A stretch of 64,000 nucleotides of DNA from an uncultured Saprospiraceae bacterium (GTDB taxonomy: Bacteria > Bacteroidota > Bacteroidia > Chitinophagales > Saprospiraceae). Below are positions 26,266 through 35,192 of the stretch, in pieces. The stretch spans positions 44,417 through 108,416 of the forward strand of contig CALDGQ010000021.1 in assembly GCA_937941765.1 (NCBI GenBank), written 5' to 3'. Made by a program: the position numbers and the translations under genes. Numbering within the stretch: position 1 is the stretch's first letter; every line of letters starts with the position of its first letter. The notes under the pieces are model-generated. The model did not search any database, was not told where the DNA came from, and saw only the letters and a program-made list of their open reading frames with translations.

Positions 26266-27849
26266 CTACTCAAACTCCGAAATAAAATGAAACTCAACCT
26301 TAGGAAAATTCTCCTGAGCCATCTTCAAAGTCCAAGCAGACTCCGCAAAGAAAACGTATTTCCCATCCTTATCCTTGGCCATATCCCGATTTCGCTTTTT
26401 CAAAAATTCTTTCAGAGCAACATCATCATCACAACTAATCCAACAAGCCTTATGCAAGTTGATGGGTTCGTAAGAACAGCTGGCGCCGTACTCATGTTTT
26501 AGACGATATTGAATAACTTCGAATTGTAGGGCTCCTACTGTTCCTATTACTTTTCGGCCGTTCATTTCTTTGGTGAAAAGTTGTGCAACTCCTTCATCCA
26601 TTAGTTGGGTTAGACCTTTTGCCAATTGTTTGGACTTCATCGGGTCTGCATTGTTGACATATCGGAATTGTTCTGGAGAGAAACTTGGGATTCCTTTAAA
26701 GTGTAACTTTTCTCCTTCCGTTAATGTATCTCCTATTTTGAAATTTCCAGAGTCGTACAGACCAACGATGTCTCCTGGAAATGCTTCATCCACTACTTCT
26801 TTTTTGGCGGCCATAAATGAAGTTGGATTAGAGAACTTCATTTTCTTGTCTTGGCGAATATGTAGGTAGTTGGTATTTCTTTTAAACGTTCCAGAACAGA
26901 TTCTTAGAAAAGCAATCCTATCTCTGTGTTTGGGGTCGATGTTGGCGTGAATTTTAAAAACAAAACCTGCGAATTTATCTTCATCTGGTTTTACTTCTCT
27001 TTCTTCGGTGACTCTCGCTAGTGGTGATGGTGCAATTTCTACAAAACAATCCAACAATTCTTTTACACCAAAGTTGTTAATGGCACTACCAAAAAATACT
27101 GGACTGAGTTCTCCACTCAAATAAGCTTCTCTTGTGAATTCAGGATAAACACCTTCAATCATTTCAACTTCACTTCTTAATTCTTGAGCAGCTTCTTCGC
27201 CGATTATTTCTTGCAATTGTGGATCTGCTAAATCTTTAAACTCAATCACATCTTCTTTTGCTTGCTTTCCATGCGCACTAAAAAGATTCAATTGTTTTTC
27301 GTACATATTATATACACCCTTGAATCGCTGTCCCATTCCGATTGGCCAACTCAAAGGCCTCACGTTCAATTTTAGTTTCAATTCTATTTCATCCAACAAA
27401 TCTTCTCCGTCTTTTCCTTCTCGATCCAATTTATTGATAAAAACAATGATTGGTGTTTTACGCATTCTACAAACTTCCACTAGTTTTTCAGTCTGTGGCT
27501 CGACACCTTTTGCTACATCAATCACTACAATTACAGAATCCACTGCTGTCAAAGTACGGAAGGTATCTTCAGCAAAATCTTTGTGACCAGGTGTATCTAG
27601 TATATTGACTTTGAATCCTCGATAATCAAAAGCCATCACAGAAGTTGCAACAGAAATCCCTCTCTGTTTTTCGATCTCCATGAAATCCGAAGTGGCGGTT
27701 TTTTTGATTTTGTTGGACTTGACTGCTCCTGCAATTTGGATAGCACCACCAAACAGGAGTAATTTTTCAGTAAGTGTTGTCTTTCCAGCATCCGGATGAC
27801 TTACGATTCCAAATGTTCTTCGTCTATTTATTTCCTCTTTGAATCCCAT
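26266..27849 (-). CDS. prfC: Peptide chain release factor 3
   Basis: RF3 is a GTPase that recycles RF1/RF2 after peptide release. The 527-aa length matches the family. The G domain shows G1 [15 protein letters not shown], the switch segment [14 protein letters not shown]3 [14 protein letters not shown] and G4 NKLDREG, followed by domain II ([28 protein letters not shown]) and the C-terminal domain ([28 protein letters not shown]). Start ATG at 27849. It stands alone between spacers that share a short CTTAGTG repeat. Confidence 0.96.
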   Translation of the reverse strand: MGFKEEINRRRTFGIVSHPDAGKTTLTEKLLLFGGAIQIAGAVKSNKIKKTATSDFMEIEKQRGISVATSVMAFDYRGFKVNILDTPGHKDFAEDTFRTLTAVDSVIVVIDVAKGVEPQTEKLVEVCRMRKTPIIVFINKLDREGKDGEDLLDEIELKLKLNVRPLSWPIGMGQRFKGVYNMYEKQLNLFSAHGKQAKEDVIEFKDLADPQLQEIIGEEAAQELRSEVEMIEGVYPEFTREAYLSGELSPVFFGSAINNFGVKELLDCFVEIAPSPLARVTEEREVKPDEDKFAGFVFKIHANIDPKHRDRIAFLRICSGTFKRNTNYLHIRQDKKMKFSNPTSFMAAKKEVVDEAFPGDIVGLYDSGNFKIGDTLTEGEKLHFKGIPSFSPEQFRYVNNADPMKSKQLAKGLTQLMDEGVAQLFTKEMNGRKVIGTVGALQFEVIQYRLKHEYGASCSYEPINLHKACWISCDDDVALKEFLKKRNRDMAKDKDGKYVFFAESAWTLKMAQENFPKVEFHFISEFE

Positions 27850-28073
27850 GATTTGTCTTTGCTCAATTGAGGTGCGAAATTACGAAATAGATGCGGAATT
27901 TTCCCACTACTATTTTGTGGTTACTTTGGGAAGCCGACAATTGTCGAGATCAAAAGAAACTAAGTTGATAAGCATCTTTAGCAAGACGCCAAAAGCAACT
28001 AGCAAAAAACTAATCAAAACCAAAGTCCTTAATGCTTCTTACCTTCTTAGTGTCTTAGTGGTAAATCACTGGC

Positions 28074-28613
28074 TCAATATTGATATGACTCCAAATATTC
28101 TTGCGTCCTCTTGTGATGATGTTCAACATGAAAAATATCAAACAACATAAACTCCTTCATCGATAAATTTCCAATCAATGGATGTGGTAGCACATACTTT
28201 TCAGCATCCTTATCTGAAAATTTTTGATAGGCCTGAACAAGCTTCGATGCAGTTGATTTAAACCGTTCTATTCCTGCTGCTTTGTCTTTAAACTCTATTA
28301 TTGAAGGATCAAATTTGGAACCTGTAATATCATAAGGCTCTTTTAACCGGTCCGTATATTTTTTTACAACTTCGTCATAAGATTTAGAAGGTTCATTGGT
28401 CGTTCCAAAAGTCACTTTGAGTGCCAATTTAGGTAGGTTCATTCCTTTTTTGAGTGCTCCAAGACTCATTCCGATATGATTCATTTGTTGACCGGCATTC
28501 CACTTTTCATTGTTATGTGAATGCATGAATTCAGGTTCTGACAAAGAATCAATGTAGTTAATGAATGCATCATGTGAATCTTTGAATTTTGAAATGATTG
28601 CTGTATTTGTCAT
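28074..28613 (-). CDS. DinB-like superfamily protein
   Basis: A 179-aa protein predicted to form the four-helix bundle of the DinB/YfiT metal-dependent superfamily. The expected histidine triad is visible: His in KWNAGQQMNHIGMSLG and two in DIFHVEHHHKR near the C-terminus. Some members are thiol transferases or hydrolases, others have no known function; the substrate here is unknown. It lies 56 bp downstream of a TetR gene on the same strand, with a TetR-type palindrome at 28638-28651 in the gap, so it is a likely target of that regulator. Confidence 0.8.
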   Translation of the reverse strand: MTNTAIISKFKDSHDAFINYIDSLSEPEFMHSHNNEKWNAGQQMNHIGMSLGALKKGMNLPKLALKVTFGTTNEPSKSYDEVVKKYTDRLKEPYDITGSKFDPSIIEFKDKAAGIERFKSTASKLVQAYQKFSDKDAEKYVLPHPLIGNLSMKEFMLFDIFHVEHHHKRTQEYLESYQY

Positions 28614-28637
28614 AATGATAATTTTGAGGATTAAAAA

Positions 28638-28651
28638 ATACCAATCGGTAT
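28638..28651. promoter_or_regulatory. TetR-type operator upstream of the DinB-like gene
   Basis: The palindrome ATACCAATCGGTAT (arms ATACC/GGTAT) lies 25-38 bp before the DinB-like start. Its exact reverse complement is found upstream of the adjacent tetR-family gene at 29299-29312. Confidence 0.7.
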
Positions 28652-28669
28652 GTAACTGGTGAAAAAAAA

Positions 28670-29266
28670 TTATTTCTTAATTACGTCTATTATATGTTTG
28701 TCAATGTGATCACAAATGTTGGCCAAAAAAAGAGGATTCCTATTCATGAAAGACATAAAAACGCCTCCTTCAATTATGCAGTAAAAATTATTAGCAATTT
28801 TGTTAACATCAATATCTGCTCTGATCTCTTTTCTTGAAATTCCAAATTGAATAATATCAATGATACTTTGCATCGTTCTTTTCGACACTTCTTTTACCGT
28901 TTTGAACAATAACGGATTTACACTGTTGGTATCAACACCCACATTTAATATGGGACAACCTCCACGTTCTTTTGCAATCGGATAATATACTCTATAAAAA
29001 TTGGTTACGGCATATAATTTATCTAGGGCATTTTCGTATTTAGTTATCTCAATTGCAATTGGAAATAACACTAATTTTACGTTATACTTAAACGCTTTGA
29101 CAGCTAGGTCTTCTTTGTTTTTGAAATTGCAATAGATTGCTCCTTTGGTCAATCCAGTCGCTTCTGTTAAGTCAGACAAACTCGTTCCAACATACCCTTT
29201 GCTATTGAAAATAGGTGCTACTTTTTCCAAGATATATGCTTTAGTTTCGTCTGATTTATTTCCCAT
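28670..29266 (-). CDS. TetR/AcrR family transcriptional regulator
   Basis: A 198-aa one-component repressor. The N-terminal helix-turn-helix is typical: YILEKVAPIFNSKGYVGTSL, then DLTEATGLTKGAIYCNFKNKEDL, and the C-terminal part is a ligand-binding helical domain ending in DHIDKHIIDVIKK. The palindrome ATACC-N4-GGTAT occurs before its own start and before the downstream DinB-like gene, which suggests autoregulation and control of that gene. The ligand is unknown. Confidence 0.92.
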   Translation of the reverse strand: MGNKSDETKAYILEKVAPIFNSKGYVGTSLSDLTEATGLTKGAIYCNFKNKEDLAVKAFKYNVKLVLFPIAIEITKYENALDKLYAVTNFYRVYYPIAKERGGCPILNVGVDTNSVNPLLFKTVKEVSKRTMQSIIDIIQFGISRKEIRADIDVNKIANNFYCIIEGGVFMSFMNRNPLFLANICDHIDKHIIDVIKK

Positions 29267-29298
29267 ATTGATTACAATATACAGTTTTATTATAAAAA

Positions 29299-29312
29299 AT
29301 ACCGATTGGTAT
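29299..29312. promoter_or_regulatory. TetR-type operator upstream of the regulator gene
   Basis: The palindrome ATACCGATTGGTAT lies 33-46 bp before the regulator start at 29266, within an A/T-rich promoter-like stretch. It is the exact reverse complement of the site at 28638-28651. Confidence 0.7.
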
Positions 29313-29522
29313 TTTTTATTTATGCTTATCTGCTTTAATTTTTTGAAAATTCCAATAAATTAAGCTCCATTTACTTCAAAAATCTTGTGCCAAAGGATTA
29401 TTTTTATGTGTTTTTACATGAGAAAATTTACTAATACCATTTAATGTTTTCATAGTCGATTTAGAATATTAGTTGGTATCATTTGTTCTCACAAACAAAT
29501 TCACAAAGTACACACACAATAC

Positions 29523-31352
29523 ATGTTACAATTAGCAGCCATTATCGTTTTAGGAATTTTAGCCCAATGGGTCGCGTGGCGAACGAAAGTTCCTTCGATT
29601 TTACCATTGATTTTAATTGGTTTGTTAGTCGGTCCGATTTCTACTTATTTTACTCCTGATGGTTGTAAGTGGATCATGCCACAACAAGTCGCAGGTTCTG
29701 AATGTAGTTTTTTATTCCCAGGTCAATTGTTGTTTTACTTTGTTTCGTTAGCCATCGGAATTATATTGTTTGAAGGAGGGCTTACTTTGAAGCGATCTGA
29801 GATAAAAGGAATTGGTGGTTCTATTGGAAAATTAATTAGTGTTGGTTCATTGATTACTTTTTTAGGTGCCGGACTGGCTGCTCATTTTATTATGGGATTG
29901 CCTTGGGATATCTCTTTTCTTTTTGGTGGATTAATTATCGTTACTGGACCAACCGTGATTGCGCCGATTCTTAGAAATGTACCATTGAAAAAAAGCGTTG
30001 CCAATATATTAAAGTGGGAAGGAATATTGATTGATCCGATTGGTGCATTAGCAGCCGTTTTGGTTTATGACTTCATTATTACTAGTGGGGAGGGATTTAC
30101 TTCACATGCATTATTGGCCTTTGGAAAAATTCTAATAATTGGATTTACAGTCGGAATTGCAATTGGTTATTTACTGTATTGGTTAATTAAGAATGATAAA
30201 ATTCCACATTACTTACTGAATGTTGTGACACTTGCTTTTGTATTAGCAGTTTTTGTAGGATCTGATTTGTTGGTACACGAATCTGGATTGTTATCTGTTG
30301 TAGTGATGGGAATGGTCATGGGGAATTTAGATGTCCCGCATTTGAAAGAAATATTGGACTTTAAAGAATCCTTGAGTGTCTTGTTGATTTCTATTCTCTT
30401 CATTTTATTATCCGCCAACATTACCATTGAGCATCTAGAGTTATTATTAGATTTCAGAGTTTTGATTTTATTTTTGGTCGTTATTTTATTAATCAGACCA
30501 TTGGGAGTATTCGCGAGTACGGGAGGATCTGATTTGACTACCAATGATAAATTATTTATTTCTTGGGTAGGACCTCGAGGAATTGTAGCGGCCGGTATTG
30601 CTTCTTTATTTGGTATCAAATTATTGCAAGCAGGTGTGCCTGGAGCTGAGTATATTACTCCGTTAGTTTTCATGATTGTATTAGGTACTGTATTGTTGAA
30701 TGCAACTACTGCAAGGATGATGGCGAGAATTTTGAAAGTCACTCAAGACTCTTCTGATGGTGTAATGATTGTGGGAGCACATCAAGCTTCTAGATTAATT
30801 GCAAAGTATTTACAAGACAATGATACACATGTTGTTTTATTGGATAGCAATGTTTCTAACATTAAAAATGCAAAGAACATGGGCTTGGAAGCTTTCACTG
30901 CCAATGTTTATACCGATGTATTAGAAGACAATATTTCATTGACTGATGTCGGGTATTTAATGGCGATGACTGGAAGTACAGATGTCAATAATTTCGTTTG
31001 CAACAAGTATCAAAAAACATATGGGGAACAAGGAAATTTCCGTTTGATTTCTTCAGATGAGATGAAGAAAGCACCTTCCGATATTTCTGACATGAGTTTG
31101 TTTTCACCAAAAGATGATTATATCAATTTGATTGAAGCAGCTCGTGATTATCCGTCCATGCATGAAATTGCAATTGAGGACCAAGGTCATTTTGTTGAGA
31201 CCATGTCTCGGATAAACGGAATTGATCAATCTATTCCTATCTTTTTGTTAAATGCAGAAGGTAAATTTAGAATGATTCCTGCAAATTTTGAAAATGTGGA
31301 AATTGAGGCTGGTTCGAAGTTGGCATATCTTGGAAAAGAAATGGAAGCATAA
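29523..31352 (+). CDS. Cation:proton antiporter (CPA family) with TrkA-N domain
   Basis: A 609-aa inner-membrane protein with about 12 transmembrane helices in the first ~400 residues, from LQLAAIIVLGILAQWVAW onward, of the NhaP-like Na+/H+ or K+/H+ exchanger type. Core motifs are IILFEGGLTL, TGPTVIAPILRNVP and KWEGILIDPIGALAAVLVYDF with the transport-site acidic residue, and SWVGPRGIVAAGIASLF. A TrkA-N (Rossmann) domain follows from about residue 415 (GVMIVGAHQASRLIAKYLQ, VVLLDSN), with a short TrkA-C-like end. It probably couples monovalent cation efflux to the proton gradient with nucleotide gating. Ion specificity is not readable. Confidence 0.92.
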   Translation: MLQLAAIIVLGILAQWVAWRTKVPSILPLILIGLLVGPISTYFTPDGCKWIMPQQVAGSECSFLFPGQLLFYFVSLAIGIILFEGGLTLKRSEIKGIGGSIGKLISVGSLITFLGAGLAAHFIMGLPWDISFLFGGLIIVTGPTVIAPILRNVPLKKSVANILKWEGILIDPIGALAAVLVYDFIITSGEGFTSHALLAFGKILIIGFTVGIAIGYLLYWLIKNDKIPHYLLNVVTLAFVLAVFVGSDLLVHESGLLSVVVMGMVMGNLDVPHLKEILDFKESLSVLLISILFILLSANITIEHLELLLDFRVLILFLVVILLIRPLGVFASTGGSDLTTNDKLFISWVGPRGIVAAGIASLFGIKLLQAGVPGAEYITPLVFMIVLGTVLLNATTARMMARILKVTQDSSDGVMIVGAHQASRLIAKYLQDNDTHVVLLDSNVSNIKNAKNMGLEAFTANVYTDVLEDNISLTDVGYLMAMTGSTDVNNFVCNKYQKTYGEQGNFRLISSDEMKKAPSDISDMSLFSPKDDYINLIEAARDYPSMHEIAIEDQGHFVETMSRINGIDQSIPIFLLNAEGKFRMIPANFENVEIEAGSKLAYLGKEMEA

Positions 31353-31356
31353 AATA

Positions 31357-31394
31357 GACAGTAGGAACGTTGCAGTAGGAACGTTCCTACTGTC
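31357..31394. terminator. Bidirectional terminator hairpin, family C copy 1 (GTAGGA core)
   Basis: Perfect 15-bp arms GACAGTAGGAACGTT (31357-31371) and AACGTTCCTACTGTC (31380-31394) flank an 8-nt loop. It starts 5 bp after the antiporter stop and overlaps the stop codon of the convergent gene. The core resembles the hairpin at 35191-35237 (both read GTAGGA-CGTTGCAGT). Confidence 0.75.
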
Positions 31395-31752
31395 GTTCTG
31401 GAAATAAAAACTTTTTAAATCCAATAACGATCCAAATAAACCCAACAGTTAATAAACCATAAAATCTTGGATCTCCTGCTATAATTAAATTGGAAGCAAC
31501 ACTTGCGATTGTCAAACCGATCATCAATCTTATCAACCCAGGTCGACGTAGGTCAACTACTAGATTATCCTCAGTCTTTTCAATGCTTGCTTCCTTTTCC
31601 TCAACAGCTGATTCTTCAATTATAATTTCTTCAGCAATCGATTCTTGAGTAGCAATATTTTGAATTTCAAATTCTTGCTCTTCTAAAGATGGTTGACTAA
31701 CACTATCTTCACCTATTCGCGCTTCACCAGTTTTTATCACATAATTTTTCAT
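31387..31752 (-). CDS. Small membrane protein with acidic N-terminal region
   Basis: A 121-aa protein. The first ~70 residues are acidic and low complexity (many E, e.g. EEIIIEESAVEEKEAS), followed by two probable transmembrane helices (LIRLMIGLTIASVASNLIIA and FYGLLTVGFIWIVIGFKKFL) and a basic end. No family was recognised. The acidic region is likely cytoplasmic and unstructured. It lies alone between two hairpin elements; its stop codon is inside the terminator shared with the antiporter gene. Confidence 0.6.
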   Translation of the reverse strand: MKNYVIKTGEARIGEDSVSQPSLEEQEFEIQNIATQESIAEEIIIEESAVEEKEASIEKTEDNLVVDLRRPGLIRLMIGLTIASVASNLIIAGDPRFYGLLTVGFIWIVIGFKKFLFPERQ

Positions 31753-31879
31753 AAAAATTATATTTAATGGTTGATAAGATTTGTGAGAATTCTGAATAAA
31801 ATCCTCTTATCCAAGCGGATAGATATTATTATTGCAAAAATGAATCCAACATTTGAAAAATTATGAATGAAAAATGTAG

Positions 31880-31937
31880 AATTTAAAATAAGACGCCCAT
31901 TACGTGTACATACGTAATGGGCGTCCTATTTTAAATT
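31880..31937. repeat. Long hairpin downstream of the pspC-like gene
   Basis: Arms AATTTAAAATA-GACGCCCATTACGT (31880-31905) and the complementary ACGTAATGGGCGTC-TATTTTAAATT (31912-31937) form a 25-bp stem with one mismatch and a 6-nt loop. On the minus strand it follows the stop at 31966 and is probably a terminator. Confidence 0.7.
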
Positions 31938-31965
31938 TTTAATTCCTGAATTTTCTTACAGAAAA

Positions 31966-32790
31966 TTAAGACAAATTCTCCGACTTAGTAGACTTCTTCT
32001 TTTCCTTTTCTTCTTCACATTTCGGACAAATCAATCCATTTTCTTCCATCTTCCAAATATTACCACCATATTGAAATCTTCGTTTTCTACGATCCCAATC
32101 TGCATCTATGGTGTTAAGAATTCTAGAAATATCATCTGGTAAATCCACATTTTTTCCTCTTGGTACTTTTAGGACGAAGTGAACTTTTTGATTGCGCCAT
32201 TTTTTCCCATTTCTAATTAAGAAATCTGGTGACATGTAAAGCGCATTGTTAGCAAAAGAAAAGTTGTACTCTATCTGATCTGCATGAATTTCGGAGTCTC
32301 GCAAATCAGATCCTCGACTTGTAAAATGTCTTTCTAACTCAAAATCTTTGGTGTTACTTTGAAGTATATCCAATCTTACATTACTTGAAACTAAGTCTTT
32401 TCCATAAAGATTTAACTCAGAACCGTTTCCTTTCAAAGACATGAATCTGTCACTTCCTATTAATGAACCACTCAATCCTAACTTTAAGGTATCTGATTCA
32501 ATATTTAAAATCTGAGTTTCTGAAATTGAATTGCCGGTCATGAATTGTCTACCAACATATCCTCCCAACATACTCATTGAGATTAAATTTACCAACCAAA
32601 ATAAACTTAGAGATGTTTTTGCCCAATTCGGAATCATATTTTTAGTGGTGTATTTCCAAAAATATAACAACACAATAACAACTGGAATAGAAATTATGAA
32701 AAATAAATTACCAAATCCTAAATAACTAGTCCAAGATGCATCTGGCAAAATAAAACTAGTGTACGGAAAAGAAACCATCGACCCTGTCAA
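31966..32790 (-). CDS. Distal part of a split PspC-family membrane protein
   Basis: The called frame starts at 32790, but the same frame is open upstream to the end of the PspC-domain gene, encoding further hydrophobic sequence (LLKVAGVFLLLGVVVLWLALL). The 274-aa part has two membrane segments (LFFIISIPVVIVLLYFW and LSLFWLVNLISMSMLGGYVG), a beta-rich region (GSELNLYGKDLVSSNVRLDI), and a C-terminal CPKCEEE pair. It lies in the -1 frame relative to the PspC domain; a -1 slip at 32919-32913 joins both into one 542-aa protein of a size that I recall as normal for Bacteroidota PspC proteins. Treat as the 3' half of one gene. Confidence 0.7.
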   Translation of the reverse strand: MTGSMVSFPYTSFILPDASWTSYLGFGNLFFIISIPVVIVLLYFWKYTTKNMIPNWAKTSLSLFWLVNLISMSMLGGYVGRQFMTGNSISETQILNIESDTLKLGLSGSLIGSDRFMSLKGNGSELNLYGKDLVSSNVRLDILQSNTKDFELERHFTSRGSDLRDSEIHADQIEYNFSFANNALYMSPDFLIRNGKKWRNQKVHFVLKVPRGKNVDLPDDISRILNTIDADWDRRKRRFQYGGNIWKMEENGLICPKCEEEKEKKKSTKSENLS

Positions 32791-32900
32791 AAGTGCTAAC
32801 CAAAGTACAACAACTCCAAGTAATAAAAAGACTCCTGCAACTTTGAGTAAAGGTCTTAATATTTGTGGAATTAAATTAAAAATCCCTCTAACTACAGATC

Positions 32901-33593
32901 CTAAGAGTGTGAACCCTTTCTGAATGAGAACCCTAAGTTCACTCGCTCCGGTCTGGACTTTTTTTTTCCGTCAAATTTATGTGTGAGATTCGATAATCGC
33001 TCTCCTACTCCATCGATTTCATCTTCAACAGTCTTCGCAATATTATTAATATTTATTGGCTCCCCTCTCATCGCCAAACGATCTGCAGCAGAAGCAGTCT
33101 CTGGAGCCAATATCCATAACACGATGTATACTAATATTCCAAATCCAGAAATAAAAGCAATTAAAAAACCAAGACGTAACCAAAGCGGATCTTTGATTCC
33201 AAAATATGCTGACATTCCAGAAGCTACACCACCTAAAATTTTATCTTCTGAATCTCTAAAGAAACGTTTCGCTGGTTTCCCATTTTTCGTGGTCGTATAA
33301 GCATTGTTTGAATCATACGTTTCATTGATCGGTGCCGCTCCAAAATCTTCAGGCGTTCCCATCACTTTGATGACATCTTTTACTGATTGAAGACTAATGA
33401 TTTTACTACCTTTCATTTGATCAGAAAATAATTCTGCCATTCTAGATTCAATGTCCCCTGTGATTTCATCATAGCCTTCCGACTGTTTGAAATGCGTGTG
33501 AATCGTGTTTAGATATCCCTTGAGATGCGCATATGCGTCTTCATCAATTGTAAATGGATAGCCACCTAAGTTTACGTTGATAATCTTATTCAT
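32901..33593 (-). CDS. PspC-domain protein (proximal part of a split gene)
   Basis: A 230-aa frame. The N-terminal ~95 residues carry a conserved Bacteroidota module (INVNLGGYPFTIDEDAYAHL, ITGDIESRMAELF). A PspC domain follows: KRFFRDSEDKILGGVASGMSAYFGIKDPLWLRLGF and a membrane helix to VLWILAPE. PspC proteins sense or stabilise envelope stress. The frame ends early at TAG 32901-32903, while the -1 frame carries on to 31966. The heptamer A_AAG_GGT at 32919-32913, in the right phase for -1 slippage, precedes the stop. The gene overlaps the upstream padR-like gene by 8 bp, so the two are one operon. Confidence 0.85.
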   Translation of the reverse strand: MNKIINVNLGGYPFTIDEDAYAHLKGYLNTIHTHFKQSEGYDEITGDIESRMAELFSDQMKGSKIISLQSVKDVIKVMGTPEDFGAAPINETYDSNNAYTTTKNGKPAKRFFRDSEDKILGGVASGMSAYFGIKDPLWLRLGFLIAFISGFGILVYIVLWILAPETASAADRLAMRGEPININNIAKTVEDEIDGVGERLSNLTHKFDGKKKSRPERVNLGFSFRKGSHS

Positions 33594-33927
33594 TTGATAT
33601 TACGTTTTTCGTAGTTAGTTCGACTGCCTTGACCAATGTCGACCAAGTGCCAATTAATTCGTTTAAAAAATTATGTCCTTCCTCTGTTAATTGATAATAT
33701 TTTCTTGGAGGTCCTTTATGTGATTCTTTCCAATTATAATGAAGCAATCCTGCATTTTTCAATCGTGTCAATAAAGGATATAGTGTTCCTTCGACTACTA
33801 TTAGTTCACTTTCTTTGAGCTTGCCAATAATATCAGATGGATACGACTCCTGCTCTGCAATGATAGAAAGTATGCATAGTTCTAATATGCCTTTCCTCAT
33901 CTGAGCTTTTGTGTTTTCTATCTTCAT
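33586..33927 (-). CDS. PadR family transcriptional regulator
   Basis: A 113-aa winged-helix regulator: GILELCILSIIAEQESYPSDI, IVVEGTLYPLLTRLKNAGLL and GPPRKYYQLTEEG are the hallmark PadR segments. The C-terminal helix is the short dimerisation arm of subfamily 2. It overlaps the PspC gene by 8 bp, an arrangement widespread in Bacteroidota, and an imperfect palindrome upstream (33948-33976) is a probable self-operator. It probably represses the pair until an envelope signal appears. Confidence 0.94.
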   Translation of the reverse strand: MKIENTKAQMRKGILELCILSIIAEQESYPSDIIGKLKESELIVVEGTLYPLLTRLKNAGLLHYNWKESHKGPPRKYYQLTEEGHNFLNELIGTWSTLVKAVELTTKNVISNE

Positions 33928-34283
33928 ACTTCAAATATAAAACAAAATATAGTACTATGCAATACATAGTAGTATAATTTAACCTAGTACTGTGTGATTC
34001 TCGACGAAGAGGTTGTTTTTGTCGACTTGTGGTGGTGGTACCACTTTTATCTATCGACATTTTCTCTTTGAAAATGGGAAAACAGTAATAATTAAAAGTG
34101 GTATTCATATTTGACCTATTGTATTTATAATTCACATTTTATCAGCCGTCTTATTTGAAATGAATTGAAAAATCGAATTTTTAATTGAACTGTTTTCCCA
34201 TAATTGTAGGAGAAAATGCCAAGAGGCAAAAGGGTGCTTAAGAAACAAGAGGTCCTCTCAACCAAAAATCCTATTTTTACAAA
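33928..34283. other. Divergent region between padR and the glycosyltransferase gene
   Basis: The 356-bp gap contains the padR operator (33948-33976) and a small plus-strand reading frame with a Shine-Dalgarno-like AGGAGA (34216-34287). The middle part (33990-34200) is AT-rich with no gene seen. Confidence 0.5.
33948..33976. promoter_or_regulatory. Probable PadR operator
   Basis: TATAGTACTATG (33948-33959) and CATAGTAGTATA (33965-33976) form an inverted repeat with one mismatch around a 5-nt centre. It lies 21-49 bp before the padR-like start, where a repressor would block RNA polymerase. A half-site CTAGTACTGTGTG follows at about 33984. Confidence 0.65.
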
Positions 34284-34287
34284 ATGA
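34216..34287 (+). CDS. Small ORF, basic 23-aa peptide, overlapping the glycosyltransferase start
   Basis: ATG at 34216 is preceded by AGGAGA at a good ribosome-binding distance, which is unusual in this window. It encodes a basic peptide beginning MPRGKRVLKKQE and ending at TGA 34285-34287, which overlaps the ATG (34284) of the glycosyltransferase as ATGA. Such coupling suggests a leader peptide or a short co-translated protein. No homology is known to me, and an ORF this short could arise by chance. Confidence 0.4.
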   Translation: MPRGKRVLKKQEVLSTKNPIFTK

Positions 34288-35192
34288 CAATTAGCGGCTT
34301 CACCATGGTAAGAAATGCGGATAAATACTACTTTCCGATCAAAGCATCTATTGAATCTATATTGCCAATTGTGGATGAATTTGTAGTAGCACTTGGTGAC
34401 AATGATGAGGGTGATCAAACCCGTGAACTCATAGAGTCGATTGAATCTAACAAAATAAAAATCATCAATCGAGTATGGTCCGAATCTAATTTTGTAGATG
34501 GAAAAATTTATGCTAATGAAACAACTTTTGCTTTGTCCCAGTGCAAAGGAGATTGGTGTTTTTATTTACAAGCCGATGAAGTCGTTCATGAAAAGGACTT
34601 AGATATCATTGTAAAAAATTGCGAAAAATATCTAGACAATCCAAAGGTAGATGGCTTCCTTTTTCAATACAATCATTTTTTTGGAGATTATGAACATTAC
34701 TTACCCGTTCATGGTTGGTACAAAAATGAAATTAGAATTGTTCGAAATAATGTAGGTATCCATTCTATTAAAGATGCACAGTCTTTTCGAAAAAATGACA
34801 ATCAAAAGTTGAACGTTGTAGAATTTACACCTTATATATATCACTACGGCTGGGTCCGACCACTGGAATTGATGCAGTCAAAGAAGAAAGCAATGGATTC
34901 GATGTATCATGGAACTGCCAAAACAGCATCTCAATACCAATTAAAACCAAATGAGTTTGACTACGGAGCATTAGGAAATATTCCAATTTTCGAAGGAACA
35001 CATCCAGCGGTGATGAAAGATTTTATCGCTAAGTTGGATTGGCAACACAAATTAAACTATTCGAAATCTGCCAACTTGAATCGTCCAAAGATGAAACATG
35101 AACAACTGAAATATCAGTTATTGACAAAGCTTGAAAATTTGCTGAATGGTGGAAAAGATATTTTTGGATATTCAAATTGGGTGAAGGTATGA
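34284..35192 (+). CDS. Family 2-type glycosyltransferase
   Basis: A 302-aa cytoplasmic protein with a GT-A fold: ISGFTMVRNADKYYFPIKASIESILP and DEFVVALGDNDEGDQTRELIE at the start, then CKGDWCFYLQADEVVHE, whose ADE takes the place of the metal-binding DxD motif. No membrane segment. It probably transfers a sugar to a surface glycan or lipid; donor and acceptor are unknown. It stands alone, with a small ORF overlapping its start and a perfect palindrome after its stop. Confidence 0.85.
   Translation: MTISGFTMVRNADKYYFPIKASIESILPIVDEFVVALGDNDEGDQTRELIESIESNKIKIINRVWSESNFVDGKIYANETTFALSQCKGDWCFYLQADEVVHEKDLDIIVKNCEKYLDNPKVDGFLFQYNHFFGDYEHYLPVHGWYKNEIRIVRNNVGIHSIKDAQSFRKNDNQKLNVVEFTPYIYHYGWVRPLELMQSKKKAMDSMYHGTAKTASQYQLKPNEFDYGALGNIPIFEGTHPAVMKDFIAKLDWQHKLNYSKSANLNRPKMKHEQLKYQLLTKLENLLNGGKDIFGYSNWVKV

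Noticed and set aside
30209..30742. 177-codon frame antisense to the antiporter
   Set aside because: Shadow of the transmembrane region; no start context or family motif.
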